Part shown: positions 1-7,157 of the stretch, in pieces
How positions within the stretch are numbered: the stretch's first letter is position 1
Layout: each line of letters opens with the position of its first letter
NCBI GenBank assembly: GCA_002469545.1
Contig: DKMK01000108.1
Coordinates: 16,531-29,798 of the forward strand
Direction of reading: 5' to 3'
From: Rhodobacterales bacterium UBA7416
GTDB lineage: Bacteria; Pseudomonadota; Alphaproteobacteria; Rhodobacterales; Rhodobacteraceae
DNA: 13,268 bases
Translations under genes and position numbers: made by a program
The notes under the pieces: model-generated
The model's database searches: none
Told to the model about the DNA's origin: nothing
What the model saw: the letters and a program-made list of their open reading frames with translations, nothing else

Positions 1-489
1 TTGTTCAAAGGCAAAAGCATCGCTGACGTTTTAGATATGACAGTCGAAGATGCCGAACAGTTTTTTAAAGCTGTTCCAAGTATACGTGACAAAATGACCG
101 CCCTGATGCGTGTTGGATTGGGATACATAAAAGTAGGCCAACCAGCCACCACATTATCAGGTGGCGAAGCACAACGTGTGAAACTTTCCAAAGAACTTGC
201 CAAACGTTCGACTGGTCGAACACTCTATATTTTGGACGAACCAACAACTGGACTTCACTTCGAAGACGTACGTAAGTTGTTGGAAGTACTGCATGAATTA
301 GTTGACCAAGGAAATACAGTCATTGTCATCGAACATAACCTAGACGTGGTAAAAACGGCGGATCACATAATAGACATCGGCCCCGAAGGCGGCGACGGTG
401 GCGGTGAAATCGTAGCGACAGGCACGCCAGAAGAGGTGGCAAAATCAAAACAAAGTCACACTGGCTATTATCTGAAATCTATGCTGTGA
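1..489 (+). CDS. uvrA: UvrA, excinuclease ABC subunit A (C-terminal part only)
   Basis: This is the C-terminal 162 residues of UvrA, the damage-recognition ATPase of UvrABC nucleotide excision repair, acting on DNA in the cytoplasm. The window opens inside the gene; the first codon, TTG, is not taken as a start because the family is about 940-960 residues long and the visible part begins deep in the second ATPase module. Visible motifs, in order, are the ABC signature LSGGEAQRVKL (about residues 53-63), Walker B with the following loop LYILDEPTTGLH (about 75-86), and the H-loop IEHN (about 110-113). The end reads TGYYLKSML, a usual UvrA-type tail. The stop codon is at 487-489. A CBS-domain gene follows after 66 bp on the same strand. 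The family call is secure; whether the upstream part is intact cannot be seen. Confidence 0.96.
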   Translation: MFKGKSIADVLDMTVEDAEQFFKAVPSIRDKMTALMRVGLGYIKVGQPATTLSGGEAQRVKLSKELAKRSTGRTLYILDEPTTGLHFEDVRKLLEVLHELVDQGNTVIVIEHNLDVVKTADHIIDIGPEGGDGGGEIVATGTPEEVAKSKQSHTGYYLKSML

Positions 490-555
490 TTGCGATAACG
501 TGACTTTGTTATTTCGTCATGATAAACTTTAAGTAGATTAAGGAGCACAACCGCT

Positions 556-987
556 ATGTATATCAAAGGTATTTTGGAAAAACGTCCTACTGGCGCAGTC
601 CACACAATTAAGCCAGATCAAACAATTCAAGAGGCAGTTGGAATGCTGTCACAACACCGCGTTGGCGTCCTAGTGGTAAGTTCTGGCGACGGAAAGCTTG
701 AAGGCATTTTATCAGAACGTGATATCGTACGCGAACTTGGATCACGTGGCGCGCAAGTATTGCATGAAAAGGCATCACAATTGATGACCAAAAAAGTCCA
801 AACATGCGTCCCCACTGATACATCAGAGAAAACGCTAAAAACGATGACATCGGGTCGCTTCCGTCATATTCCAGTTATGGAAAACGATCGTATAACAGCG
901 ATGATTTCTATCGGTGATTTGGTAAAGGCGCGCTTGGATGAAATCGAGTTTGAGAACAATTCAATTGTTGAAATGATCCGCGGTTAA
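556..987 (+). CDS. Two-CBS-domain protein
   Basis: A 143-residue protein made almost entirely of a tandem CBS pair (a Bateman module), about residues 8-65 and 75-138. The linker motifs GILSERDIVRELGSRG (about 50-65) and HIPVMENDRITAMISIGDL (about 104-122) are typical of stand-alone bacterial CBS proteins. Such modules bind adenine nucleotides or related ligands and usually regulate a partner protein; no catalytic domain is attached and the partner cannot be read from the sequence. No signal peptide or membrane segment is seen, so it is probably cytosolic. The ATG at 556 is preceded by GGAG at 542-545, a slightly long but workable spacing. It lies between uvrA and coaD with its own intergenic spaces, so co-transcription is uncertain. 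Function beyond ligand sensing is unknown. Confidence 0.88.
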   Translation: MYIKGILEKRPTGAVHTIKPDQTIQEAVGMLSQHRVGVLVVSSGDGKLEGILSERDIVRELGSRGAQVLHEKASQLMTKKVQTCVPTDTSEKTLKTMTSGRFRHIPVMENDRITAMISIGDLVKARLDEIEFENNSIVEMIRG

Positions 988-1074
988 TTTGGGCTTTCAT
1001 TACGATTCTTTCGTTTTCGCTTGACCAAATTATAGGTTTCCTGTTGCGTGATCTAAATCGATAAAGGTATTTTT

Positions 1075-1563
1075 ATGCGTGTTGGACTTTACCCCGGAAC
1101 ATTTGATCCCGTTACTTTGGGCCATTTAGATATCATTAAACGCGCATCGCTTTTGGTTGATAAACTTGTAATCGGTGTTGCGATCAATCGCGACAAAAGC
1201 CCGCTATTCTCACTAGAAGAACGGGTCGAAATGATCGAACAGAATCTAGACCGATTAAATCACGGCGATACCAAAGTTGTGGTTGAACCGTTTGAAAACC
1301 TACTGATTGATAAGGCCGAACAAATTGGTGCGCAATTAATCATACGCGGCCTGCGCGCTGTTTCGGACTTTGAATACGAATTCCAACTGGTCGGCATGAA
1401 TCGTGCAATGAATGATCGCGTGGAAACAGTTTTCTTGATGGCAGAGGCAAAACACCAAGCGATTGCCTCTCGCCTAGTTAAAGAAATTGCACGCCTTAAT
1501 GGCGATATTTCCAAATTTGTAACCCCTGATGTCCAAGCCGCGCTAAAGCAGAAATTTGCTTAG
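1075..1563 (+). CDS. coaD: Phosphopantetheine adenylyltransferase (CoaD)
   Basis: CoaD transfers AMP from ATP to 4'-phosphopantetheine, giving dephospho-CoA, the penultimate step of coenzyme A synthesis in the cytosol. The 162-residue length is standard. The N-terminal nucleotidyltransferase motif GTFDPVTLGH (residues 8-17) carries the T/HxGH signature with His17. RGLRAVSDFEYEFQLVGMNR (91-110) is the substrate-binding stretch, and IASRLVKEIA (130-139) corresponds to the ISS/TxxVKE motif that contacts ATP phosphates. Here the usual second serine/threonine region reads IASR, a mild variation also expected in alphaproteobacteria. The ATG at 1075 follows an AAGG about 6 bp upstream. Cyclophilin genes follow on the same strand after 83 bp. 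No obvious terminator separates them, so a shared transcript is possible. Confidence 0.96.
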   Translation: MRVGLYPGTFDPVTLGHLDIIKRASLLVDKLVIGVAINRDKSPLFSLEERVEMIEQNLDRLNHGDTKVVVEPFENLLIDKAEQIGAQLIIRGLRAVSDFEYEFQLVGMNRAMNDRVETVFLMAEAKHQAIASRLVKEIARLNGDISKFVTPDVQAALKQKFA

Positions 1564-1646
1564 TAGGTAAAATACGATTTTCGACTTTCTTTTTGTGCGC
1601 AGTCACCCTATCTCTGATGCGAAATTAATCCAAACAAGGCGAAACC

Positions 1647-2153
1647 ATGTCCGATAACCAAGATCTCGAAAATACAATCATCATTGAACTAAAAGACGGC
1701 CCAGTGCACATCGCATTGTTGCCAGATGTTGCACCACTTCATTGCGCACGCATGAAAGAGCTGGCGCGTTCGGGTCAATACGACAACGTTTGTTTCCACC
1801 GCGTAATCGACGGTTTCATGGCGCAAACAGGCGACGTTGCAAACGGCGACATGGAAGACGGCTTTAACATTGGTGCTGCTGGTACCGGTGGTTCTGACTT
1901 GCCAAATGTAGCTGCCGAATTTTCAAAATTGCCACATGACCGTGGCACAATCGGTGCAGCACGTTCAGCAAGCCCAGATTCAGCAAACTCACAGTTTTTC
2001 ATCAACTTCAGCGACAACAACTTTTTAAACGGTCAATACACTGTTTATGGTCGTGTAACGTCTGGTATGGAACATGTTGACGCAATCGTACGCGGCGAAC
2101 CACCACACGCACCCGACCGTATGATTTCAATGAAAGTGGCTGCGGACTTATGA
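1647..2153 (+). CDS. Cyclophilin-type peptidyl-prolyl cis-trans isomerase, cytosolic
   Basis: A 168-residue single-domain cyclophilin catalysing cis-trans isomerisation of peptide bonds before proline. FHRVIDGFMAQTGD (residues 50-63) holds the catalytic Arg52 with Phe57 and Gln60, the equivalents of Arg55, Phe60 and Gln63 of human cyclophilin A. SANSQFFINF supplies the aromatic floor of the pocket. The tryptophan and histidine of the eukaryotic enzyme are not conserved, as is usual in bacterial PpiB-like proteins. There is no signal peptide, so it should act in the cytoplasm. The start has only a weak ribosome-binding site (AAGGCG, about 7 bp upstream). Its TGA overlaps the ATG of the exported paralogue in an ATGA arrangement, so the two are probably translationally coupled and may descend from one duplication. 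Confidence 0.93.
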   Translation: MSDNQDLENTIIIELKDGPVHIALLPDVAPLHCARMKELARSGQYDNVCFHRVIDGFMAQTGDVANGDMEDGFNIGAAGTGGSDLPNVAAEFSKLPHDRGTIGAARSASPDSANSQFFINFSDNNFLNGQYTVYGRVTSGMEHVDAIVRGEPPHAPDRMISMKVAADL

Positions 2154-2731
2154 TCCGTTTCCTAACGACAATTATTAGTGTTGTTATTCTTGGTTTGGCC
2201 ACGGTTGTTTCTGCGGCCGAACCAGAAAACATCTTAATGATCGAGGTCGAAGGCGTTGCAAATGGCGTTATCGAAATTGAACTTTTACCTGAATTGGCAC
2301 CGGCGCACGTAGAGCGTATTAAAATACTTGCACGCGATGGTGTATACAACGACGTTGTATTCCACCGCGTGATAGAAGGTTTTATGGCACAAACGGGCGA
2401 CGTGAAATTCGGTAAGCGTGAAGGTTTCAAACAACGTTATGCTGGGCAGGGTGGTTCAAACTATCCTGATCTGCCTGCTGAATTTTCAGCCGAACCATAT
2501 GTCAAAGGTATCGTTGGAATGGCGCGTTCACAAATGCCAAACTCTGCCAACTCACAGTTTTTCATTATGTTTGCACCAAACGCGAATTTAAATGGCCAAT
2601 ACACAGTCTTTGGGCGTGTCATCGCTGGCCAAGACATCGTTGATGCAATCAAACTCGGATCACGCGCATCAAATGGCGCAGTTTCAGACCCCGATGTTAT
2701 GAAACGCGTTTGGATCAAAGCTGACGGTTAA
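2150..2731 (+). CDS. Cyclophilin-type peptidyl-prolyl cis-trans isomerase, exported (periplasmic)
   Basis: A 193-residue cyclophilin with an N-terminal Sec signal: a positively charged start (MIR), a hydrophobic core to about residue 20 and a likely cleavage site in VSAAEP (after residue 22 or 23). The mature protein carries FHRVIEGFMAQTGD with Arg73, Phe78 and Gln81, then NSANSQFFIMF and LNGQYTVFGRV, all as in the upstream cytosolic paralogue. It should assist proline isomerisation during folding in the periplasm. The start overlaps the preceding stop by ATGA, so translation is likely coupled. A 74-bp gap containing a hairpin separates it from the DUF3179 gene. The family and exported location are clear; the client proteins are not. 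Confidence 0.92.
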   Translation: MIRFLTTIISVVILGLATVVSAAEPENILMIEVEGVANGVIEIELLPELAPAHVERIKILARDGVYNDVVFHRVIEGFMAQTGDVKFGKREGFKQRYAGQGGSNYPDLPAEFSAEPYVKGIVGMARSQMPNSANSQFFIMFAPNANLNGQYTVFGRVIAGQDIVDAIKLGSRASNGAVSDPDVMKRVWIKADG

Positions 2732-2758
2732 TCACTTGCACGTGAGTAGGGGCTGCTT

Positions 2759-2833
2759 ATGCCCAAGATAAAAGCTAGCCTTCCATCAAACGATGGAGGG
2801 CTATTATGTTTAAAGGTGTCATTTTTGGGTTAG
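2759..2833 (+). CDS. Possible 24-residue leader peptide overlapping the DUF3179 start
   Basis: A short reading frame starts at an ATG at 2759, preceded by AGGGG at 2748-2752 (6 bp spacing), and ends at a TAG at 2831-2833, inside the DUF3179 coding region in another frame. Its codons run straight through the hairpin at 2776-2803 that covers the DUF3179 ribosome-binding site, so a ribosome translating it would open that hairpin. The peptide has no recognisable motif. This may be chance; only the placement makes it worth listing. Confidence 0.2.
   Translation: MPKIKASLPSNDGGLLCLKVSFLG
2776..2803 (+). promoter_or_regulatory. Hairpin that encloses the ribosome-binding site of the DUF3179 gene
   Basis: Two 12-base arms, TAGCCTTCCATC (2776-2787) and GATGGAGGGCTA (2792-2803), pair with eleven Watson-Crick pairs and one U-G pair around the four-base loop AAAC. 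The 3' arm contains GGAGGG (2795-2800), the only good Shine-Dalgarno sequence for the ATG at 2806. In the folded mRNA the ribosome-binding site would therefore be buried. There is no U-tract after it on the + strand, so a terminator is less likely. A smaller GGGC/GCCC stem (2750-2753 with 2761-2764) lies just upstream. Confidence 0.6.
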
Positions 2834-3771
2834 TTATGGCGAATATCGCATTCGCTGCATCCGCCGAACCACGGTTTTGGAAACATGTCTGGAAGCAAAC
2901 CGATTTCACAAAATCATCCATCGACTTCAAATCGATCCAACAAGGTGGGCCAGGCAAGGACGGCATACCAGCATTGTTTGATCCCGAAATGGTTGCTATT
3001 TTAAGCGCTCCTGAATTGGGTCTAAACGAACCGGTAATGACCGTCGAACTCGATGGTGAAAAACCCCGCGCATACCCGGTCAGATATCTTATGTGGCATG
3101 AAATCGTAAACGACAGCGCAGGCGGAATTCCATTTGCCGTTACTTTTTGTCCGTTGTGTAATTCAGGCGTTGTCTTTGATCGCCGTTTAAACGGCAAAAC
3201 GTATTCTTTAGGTGTTTCAGGAATGCTTCGAAATTCGGACATGGTCATGTATGACCGCGAAACCCAAAGTTGGTGGCAGCAATTTACAGGCGAGGCAATC
3301 GTTGGTGACTTGCTCGGTGAAAAGCTTACAAAGCTTCCAGGTTGGATGGAAAGTTGGGAAACATTCAAAATCCGAAACCCAGATGGATTGGTCCAAGCAG
3401 AACCAAAATCAAGACGCAGCTACGGACAAAATCCCTACACAGGCTATGATACAGGTCGGCCATTTTTATATAACGGTGAAAACCCACCCTTCAATGTGAA
3501 CCCAATGGCGCGTGTTATTGCTATTGGCGATCAAGCTTGGCCTATGCAGCGGGTGAAGGAGGCTGGATCAATTTCCGAAAGCGGATATGAAATATCTTGG
3601 ACCACGGGTACAACGTCTGCATTAGATCAACGTGACATCGCAACCAGCCGTGATGTTGGTGCAATCCGCGTCAAAGATTCCGGTGGGAACGATGTTGTAC
3701 ACGACGTGTCATTCGCATTTGCGTTCCACGCGTTTCATCCCACAGGTCAATGGATGCTTGGGGACAACTAA
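2806..3771 (+). CDS. Exported DUF3179 family protein
   Basis: A 321-residue protein matching the DUF3179 family by its hallmark region PVRYLMWHEIVND (about 91-103) followed by TFCPLCNSGVVFDRRLNG (113-130), with a CxxC pair at Cys115 and Cys118. The family has no firmly established biochemical function that I can name. An N-terminal signal peptide (hydrophobic residues about 4-18, cleavage after ASA at residue 20) indicates export to the periplasm, where the CxxC pair could be redox-active or bind metal; that is inference. The ATG at 2806 has GGAGG six bases upstream, but this site lies in a strong hairpin, suggesting translational control. It follows the exported cyclophilin on the same strand and converges on tyrS, sharing the hairpin at 3776-3802. 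Confidence 0.85.
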   Translation: MFKGVIFGLVMANIAFAASAEPRFWKHVWKQTDFTKSSIDFKSIQQGGPGKDGIPALFDPEMVAILSAPELGLNEPVMTVELDGEKPRAYPVRYLMWHEIVNDSAGGIPFAVTFCPLCNSGVVFDRRLNGKTYSLGVSGMLRNSDMVMYDRETQSWWQQFTGEAIVGDLLGEKLTKLPGWMESWETFKIRNPDGLVQAEPKSRRSYGQNPYTGYDTGRPFLYNGENPPFNVNPMARVIAIGDQAWPMQRVKEAGSISESGYEISWTTGTTSALDQRDIATSRDVGAIRVKDSGGNDVVHDVSFAFAFHAFHPTGQWMLGDN

Positions 3772-3775
3772 AACG

Positions 3776-3802
3776 TGCCCAGCGAATATGAAACGCTGGG
3801 CA
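3776..3802 (-). terminator. Hairpin between convergent DUF3179 and tyrS genes, probable tyrS terminator
   Basis: Perfect 9-bp arms TGCCCAGCG (3776-3784) and CGCTGGGCA (3794-3802) enclose a 9-base loop. Read on the minus strand, it lies 9 bases past the tyrS stop and is followed by CGTTTTAG, a short U-tract, so it best fits as the tyrS terminator. On the + strand it is followed by a run of A, so for the DUF3179 transcript it can only block processivity or protect the 3' end. Confidence 0.65.
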
Positions 3803-3811
3803 AAAAATGTT

Positions 3812-5068
3812 CTAAGCCTCTAAAACTTTGATCAATGCATGCTTCTTTTTGGACGCGCTGATTTTAGGAGTCTCGGCCAATACGTCTGCTGACAACATAA
3901 ACCCTGCGTCACCAATTGCCACGTCATTCAAACGTGCACCGCCGCCGGCGATAATGCGTTTTGCTTCTTTGCCAGATGGTGCCAAACCCGATCGAACCAA
4001 GGCTTGAGTGAAACTCATGCCTTCTGCCGCTTCGGCTGCTGTCAGTTCCAACGTTGGCAAATTACTGTCCGACGAACCTTCTGTGAAAACCTTTTGAGCA
4101 GTTGCCGACGCATTATTGGCAGCCTCTTCACCGTGGCACAATTTTGTTACTTCGTTCGCAAGTATGATTTTTGCGTCGTTGATATCTTGGCCTTGCAAGG
4201 CGCCCAATCGATCGCATTCTACAACTGGTAGTTCCGTAAACAGCTTAAGGAACTTGCCTACGTCTGCATCCAAAGTATTGCGCCAGAACTGCCAAAACTC
4301 GTAAGCCGATAATTTATCTTCGTTCAACCAAATTGCACCCGATGCGGATTTACCCATTTTCGAACCGTCGGCCTTGGTCAACAAAGGTGTTGTTAAACCA
4401 AATACTGTTTTCTGCTTAACACGACGTGTTAAATCGATGCCATTCACAATGTTGCCCCATTGATCAGAGCCGCCCATTTGCATCGCACATCCATAGCGCG
4501 TATTTAATTCCATGAAATCATAAGCTTGCAACAACATGTAATTGAATTCAAGGAATGTCAGTGGCTGTTCGCGATCCAAACGTAGCTTTACACTTTCCAT
4601 GGAAATCATGCGGTTAATCGTGAAATGCTTGCCGATATCACGCAGGAATTCAATATAGTTAAGCTTATCCAACCATTCCGCGTTATTGATCATCATGGCA
4701 TCTGTTTCGCCATCGCCAAAATCAAGGTATTTAGAAAAGACCTTTTTGATCCCTTGAATATTCTCATTGATCAACTCGGATGTGATCAGTTGACGTGCCT
4801 CGTCTTTACCAGAAGGATCACCAATTTTGGTTGTTCCACCACCCATTAAGGGCAATGGTTTATGTCCAGTTTTCTGCAACCAACGCAGCATCATAATTTG
4901 GATCAAAGACCCAATGTGCAGACTGTCCGCAGTGGCATCAAAACCGATATAAGCAGGCATAGCGCCTTGCAGTAGGCGTTCGTCGAGCCCCTGTAGGTCT
5001 GTGCAGTCCTGCAAGAAGCCCCGCGTTTCCATTTCGATCAGAAACGCTGATTTGGGCTTGTAAGTCAT
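3812..5068 (-). CDS. tyrS: Tyrosyl-tRNA synthetase
   Basis: TyrRS charges tRNA-Tyr with tyrosine in the cytosol. With the ATG at 5068 the protein has 418 residues, the normal bacterial length. The class I signatures are present: HIGS (51-54, the HIGH-type motif after IGFDATADSL) and KMGKS (237-241, the KMSKS motif). QMGGSDQWGNIVNG (197-210) is the conserved tyrosine-binding region, and an S4 RNA-binding domain occupies about 350-418 (SGKEAKRIIAGGGARLND). An in-frame GTG at 5101 would add 11 residues, but the start MTYKPKS resembles family N-termini and is preferred; its ribosome-binding site is weak. It diverges from anmK, with only 77 bp between the two starts, so the promoters must be close or overlapping. 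No leader typical of tRNA-sensing regulation is seen. Confidence 0.95.
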   Translation of the reverse strand: MTYKPKSAFLIEMETRGFLQDCTDLQGLDERLLQGAMPAYIGFDATADSLHIGSLIQIMMLRWLQKTGHKPLPLMGGGTTKIGDPSGKDEARQLITSELINENIQGIKKVFSKYLDFGDGETDAMMINNAEWLDKLNYIEFLRDIGKHFTINRMISMESVKLRLDREQPLTFLEFNYMLLQAYDFMELNTRYGCAMQMGGSDQWGNIVNGIDLTRRVKQKTVFGLTTPLLTKADGSKMGKSASGAIWLNEDKLSAYEFWQFWRNTLDADVGKFLKLFTELPVVECDRLGALQGQDINDAKIILANEVTKLCHGEEAANNASATAQKVFTEGSSDSNLPTLELTAAEAAEGMSFTQALVRSGLAPSGKEAKRIIAGGGARLNDVAIGDAGFMLSADVLAETPKISASKKKHALIKVLEA

Positions 5069-5145
5069 ATCGCTTTGCTTTCTTTTAAAGTGGTATTGCA
5101 CCTTTTAGCGCGTTTTGGGCGGGTGGCAAGTAGGAGCGACACAAT

Positions 5146-6231
5146 ATGATCTATCGCAGTTTGGGTTTGATGTCTGGAACATCCTTGGACGGGGTTGATG
5201 GCGCAATTTGTTTGACTGACGGGCGTCGAATTTTGGACTTTGAAGGCACGTTTTTCCGCCCCTACAGTGCGTCAGAGCAGGCCGTTTTGCGCAACGTTCT
5301 TGGGCGCTGGCCAGAAGATGGTGATTTTTTGGATGCAAAAAAAGTCATTCATTCGGTACACTTAGAGGTCATAAATGCGCTTCCAGAGGCGGACTTAATC
5401 GGATTTCACGGTCAGACATTGAACCATGATCCAGGCAATGGGCGGTCGTTTCAGTTGGGGGATGGGGCGGCGTTGGCTGATGCTTGTGGGAAACGGGTGG
5501 TTTGGGACTTTAGGTCCGCGGATGTTGCTGCTGGTGGCCAAGGTGCGCCGTTGGCGCCATTTTTCCACTTTGCTTGTGCCAAGGTGTTGGGCGCGCATGC
5601 ACCGATTGCTTTTTTAAATTTGGGTGGTGTTGGGAATGTGACGTTTGTTGATCCATCCAAATTTAGACCAGAAGACGATGGTGCTTTGTTGGCCTTTGAT
5701 ACCGGTCCTGCAAACGCGCCAATCAACGATTTTTTACTTGGGCGCACGGGTCAGGACTTTGACATGAACGGTGCGCTGGCCCTTTCTGGGACTGTGGATA
5801 CAGCCGTATTAGAAGCGTTTTTTAGGAACGAATATTTCGCAAAAACACCACCTAAATCATTGGATAGAAATGATTTTATTGAAATTCAAAACATGGTTGA
5901 ACATTTGTCCGACGCAGATGGGGCAGCGACGTTAACGGCCATCACTGTTGCCAGCGTTTACGCCGCACAGGCCCATTTCAAAGAAGATCCTGCGCGCTGG
6001 TTAGTTTGTGGTGGAGGGCGTCACAACGCAGCAATTATGAACGGTCTTCGGAACCGTTTGGATCAAAATGTGGACCCAGTTGAAACTGTTGGATTTGACG
6101 GTGACATGTTCGAAGCCCAAGCATTTGGTTTTTTGGCGGCGCGGGTTGTGGCGGAGTTGCCAACATCGGCAATTGGCACAACAGGATGTAAATCACCTGT
6201 TTGCGGTGGACAGATCAGCGACCCGAAGTAG
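5146..6231 (+). CDS. anmK: Anhydro-N-acetylmuramic acid kinase
   Basis: AnmK uses ATP to cleave and phosphorylate 1,6-anhydro-N-acetylmuramic acid, giving MurNAc-6-phosphate during peptidoglycan recycling in the cytosol. The 361-residue length is typical. The ASKHA-fold motifs are visible: GLMSGTSLDGVDGA near the N-terminus (phosphate-binding loop), GFHGQTLNHDPG, DFRSADVAAGGQGAPLAPFF (the strongly conserved AAGGQGAPL segment, where the Asp of DFRSAD is the expected catalytic base region), LNLGGVGN, FDTGPANAPIND, and the late adenosine-binding motif VCGGGRHN. The ATG at 5146 has AGGAG at 5132-5136. The gene diverges from tyrS. No other recycling gene is in the window. The codon use has somewhat more TTG and GGG than neighbouring genes, but nothing suggests a broken frame. 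Confidence 0.94.
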   Translation: MIYRSLGLMSGTSLDGVDGAICLTDGRRILDFEGTFFRPYSASEQAVLRNVLGRWPEDGDFLDAKKVIHSVHLEVINALPEADLIGFHGQTLNHDPGNGRSFQLGDGAALADACGKRVVWDFRSADVAAGGQGAPLAPFFHFACAKVLGAHAPIAFLNLGGVGNVTFVDPSKFRPEDDGALLAFDTGPANAPINDFLLGRTGQDFDMNGALALSGTVDTAVLEAFFRNEYFAKTPPKSLDRNDFIEIQNMVEHLSDADGAATLTAITVASVYAAQAHFKEDPARWLVCGGGRHNAAIMNGLRNRLDQNVDPVETVGFDGDMFEAQAFGFLAARVVAELPTSAIGTTGCKSPVCGGQISDPK

Positions 6232-6492
6232 CCAAATTTAGTGATGCACATGCCGTACACAACCTGTGCACATGCAGAACATCCCGCCAAAAGGCATCGT
6301 TTTGATCCTGATCGGGACGGGTAAACGGATGTTGGGTGAACTGGATGCAGATATCGACCTTCAACTGTTTGAGACAAAGTCTTATCCATCGGGGCTAATC
6401 ACGTCGAAATACACGATTACTTAAGGTTTCTGGGCCGTTTTTTTTGGATCATCGCGGAATGAATACGCTCGATCATTGCCCCGACCATGAGT
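6232..6492. other. 261-bp gap between anmK and the tetR-type gene
   Basis: No convincing gene is seen. A + strand frame from an ATG at 6272 to a TAA at 6424 gives 50 residues with LIGTG as its only suggestive motif; it may be a decayed fragment. On the minus strand a 19-codon frame (6297 to 6238) encodes MPFGGMFCMCTGCVRHVHH, unusually rich in Cys and His, with AGGA upstream. An 8-base T run lies at 6438-6445 without a clear stem in front of it. This gap marks the left edge of the accessory-looking cassette. Confidence 0.5.
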
Positions 6493-7107
6493 TCAACGAT
6501 GGCGATCTAGGAATGTCACGACTTCTGACGGGGATGGCGGTTCGCCTGCAAATATTTCGACGTATTGGCATCCTGCGATCGCGCGTTGCAAGCGAGGCTC
6601 GGACATGTGCACAGAATAGTAGCCGGTTTGGGTCAGTATCACTGTTAGCGCGCGATAGTGGGCGGCGTCGCCTGTTTTGCCGAATCTTGCAAATAGCGCT
6701 TTGACGGCTGCTAACCGATCTTCGTCGGATTGATCGACGAGGGCTTGTAGGCGCACATCATTTCGCGCCCAGTTACGGATCGCGAGATCAAGTGGTGCAT
6801 CAAAGAGGTCATTGTCGATCCAGCAATCAATGAGATTGAACAGCGATGCGCACAGACTTTGTGCCGGGGCGGCACAACGTTCTAGGATGATGCCCGTATT
6901 TCGGGTTTGCCAGATGTTGATAATCTCGCCCTGCAATTCGGACAGGTCTTTGAAATGCCAATAGAAGCCCGTGCGTGTCAGGTTGAGCGTCTTGGCAAGT
7001 GGCATGATCTTGACCGCATCAATCCCATCATGAATGAATAGGGTATAGGCGGCGTCAATCCATGTTTCACGGTTGGCGCGGTTTTTTGTGGAATCGGCCT
7101 TTTTCAT
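6493..7107 (-). CDS. TetR/AcrR-family transcriptional regulator
   Basis: A 204-residue protein of TetR-family size. The N-terminal helix-turn-helix domain spans about residues 12-58: NRETWIDAAYTLFIHDGID, then LAKTLNLTRTGFYWHFKDLSEL, where the TRTGFYWHFKD stretch is the recognition-helix signature. The remaining 145 residues form the variable ligand-binding domain, which gives no ligand identity. The gene diverges from the flavin oxidoreductase and racemase-like genes, with two palindromes in the 91-bp space between, so it is probably their repressor and its own, released by a pathway substrate. The ATG at 7107 has no Shine-Dalgarno sequence; the candidate -10 elements at 7122-7114 would put the transcript start within about ten bases of the start codon, so the mRNA may be leaderless or nearly so. 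Confidence 0.88.
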   Translation of the reverse strand: MKKADSTKNRANRETWIDAAYTLFIHDGIDAVKIMPLAKTLNLTRTGFYWHFKDLSELQGEIINIWQTRNTGIILERCAAPAQSLCASLFNLIDCWIDNDLFDAPLDLAIRNWARNDVRLQALVDQSDEDRLAAVKALFARFGKTGDAAHYRALTVILTQTGYYSVHMSEPRLQRAIAGCQYVEIFAGEPPSPSEVVTFLDRHR

Positions 7108-7113
7108 ATGGGC

Positions 7114-7142
7114 ATTACTATATTACTTGACAGGTGTGTCAA
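7114..7142 (-). promoter_or_regulatory. Candidate promoter of the tetR-type gene
   Basis: On the minus strand the left palindrome supplies a perfect TTGACA (7142-7137). AGTAAT (7119-7114) lies 17 bp further on and matches four of six -10 positions; TATAGT (7122-7117) is a better hexamer but only 14 bp away. Either choice places the -35 inside an operator half-site and the transcript start within about ten bases of the ATG at 7107. This is prediction from consensus only. Confidence 0.45.
7127..7142. promoter_or_regulatory. TetR-type operator, left palindrome
   Basis: TTGACA (7127-7132), GGTG, TGTCAA (7137-7142): perfect 6-bp inverted arms with a 4-bp centre. It has the same TGACA-N4-TGTCA core as the right palindrome. 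The TTGACA on each strand is also a consensus -35 hexamer, so a bound repressor would block both divergent promoters. The assignment to the adjacent TetR-family protein is inference from position and symmetry. Confidence 0.72.
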
Positions 7143-7157
7143 TTACAGAAAAGATTA

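Noticed and set aside
488..516. ATAAC/GTTAT stem after uvrA as a terminator
   Set aside because: Only five A/T-rich pairs around an 8-base loop and no clear T run after it.
2775..3368. 197-codon minus-strand open frame opposite the DUF3179 gene
   Set aside because: The sense strand has a signal peptide and family motifs; the antisense translation has no recognisable features.
6272..6424. 50-codon + strand frame between anmK and the tetR-type gene, containing LIGTG
   Set aside because: No clear ribosome-binding site, no recognisable domain beyond one short generic motif, and an in-frame stop just upstream. It may be a decayed fragment, so it is described only under the gap.
6444..6704. 86-codon + strand frame overlapping the 3' end of the tetR-type gene
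   Set aside because: Mostly antisense to the TetR-family C-terminal domain, with no ribosome-binding site and no domain.
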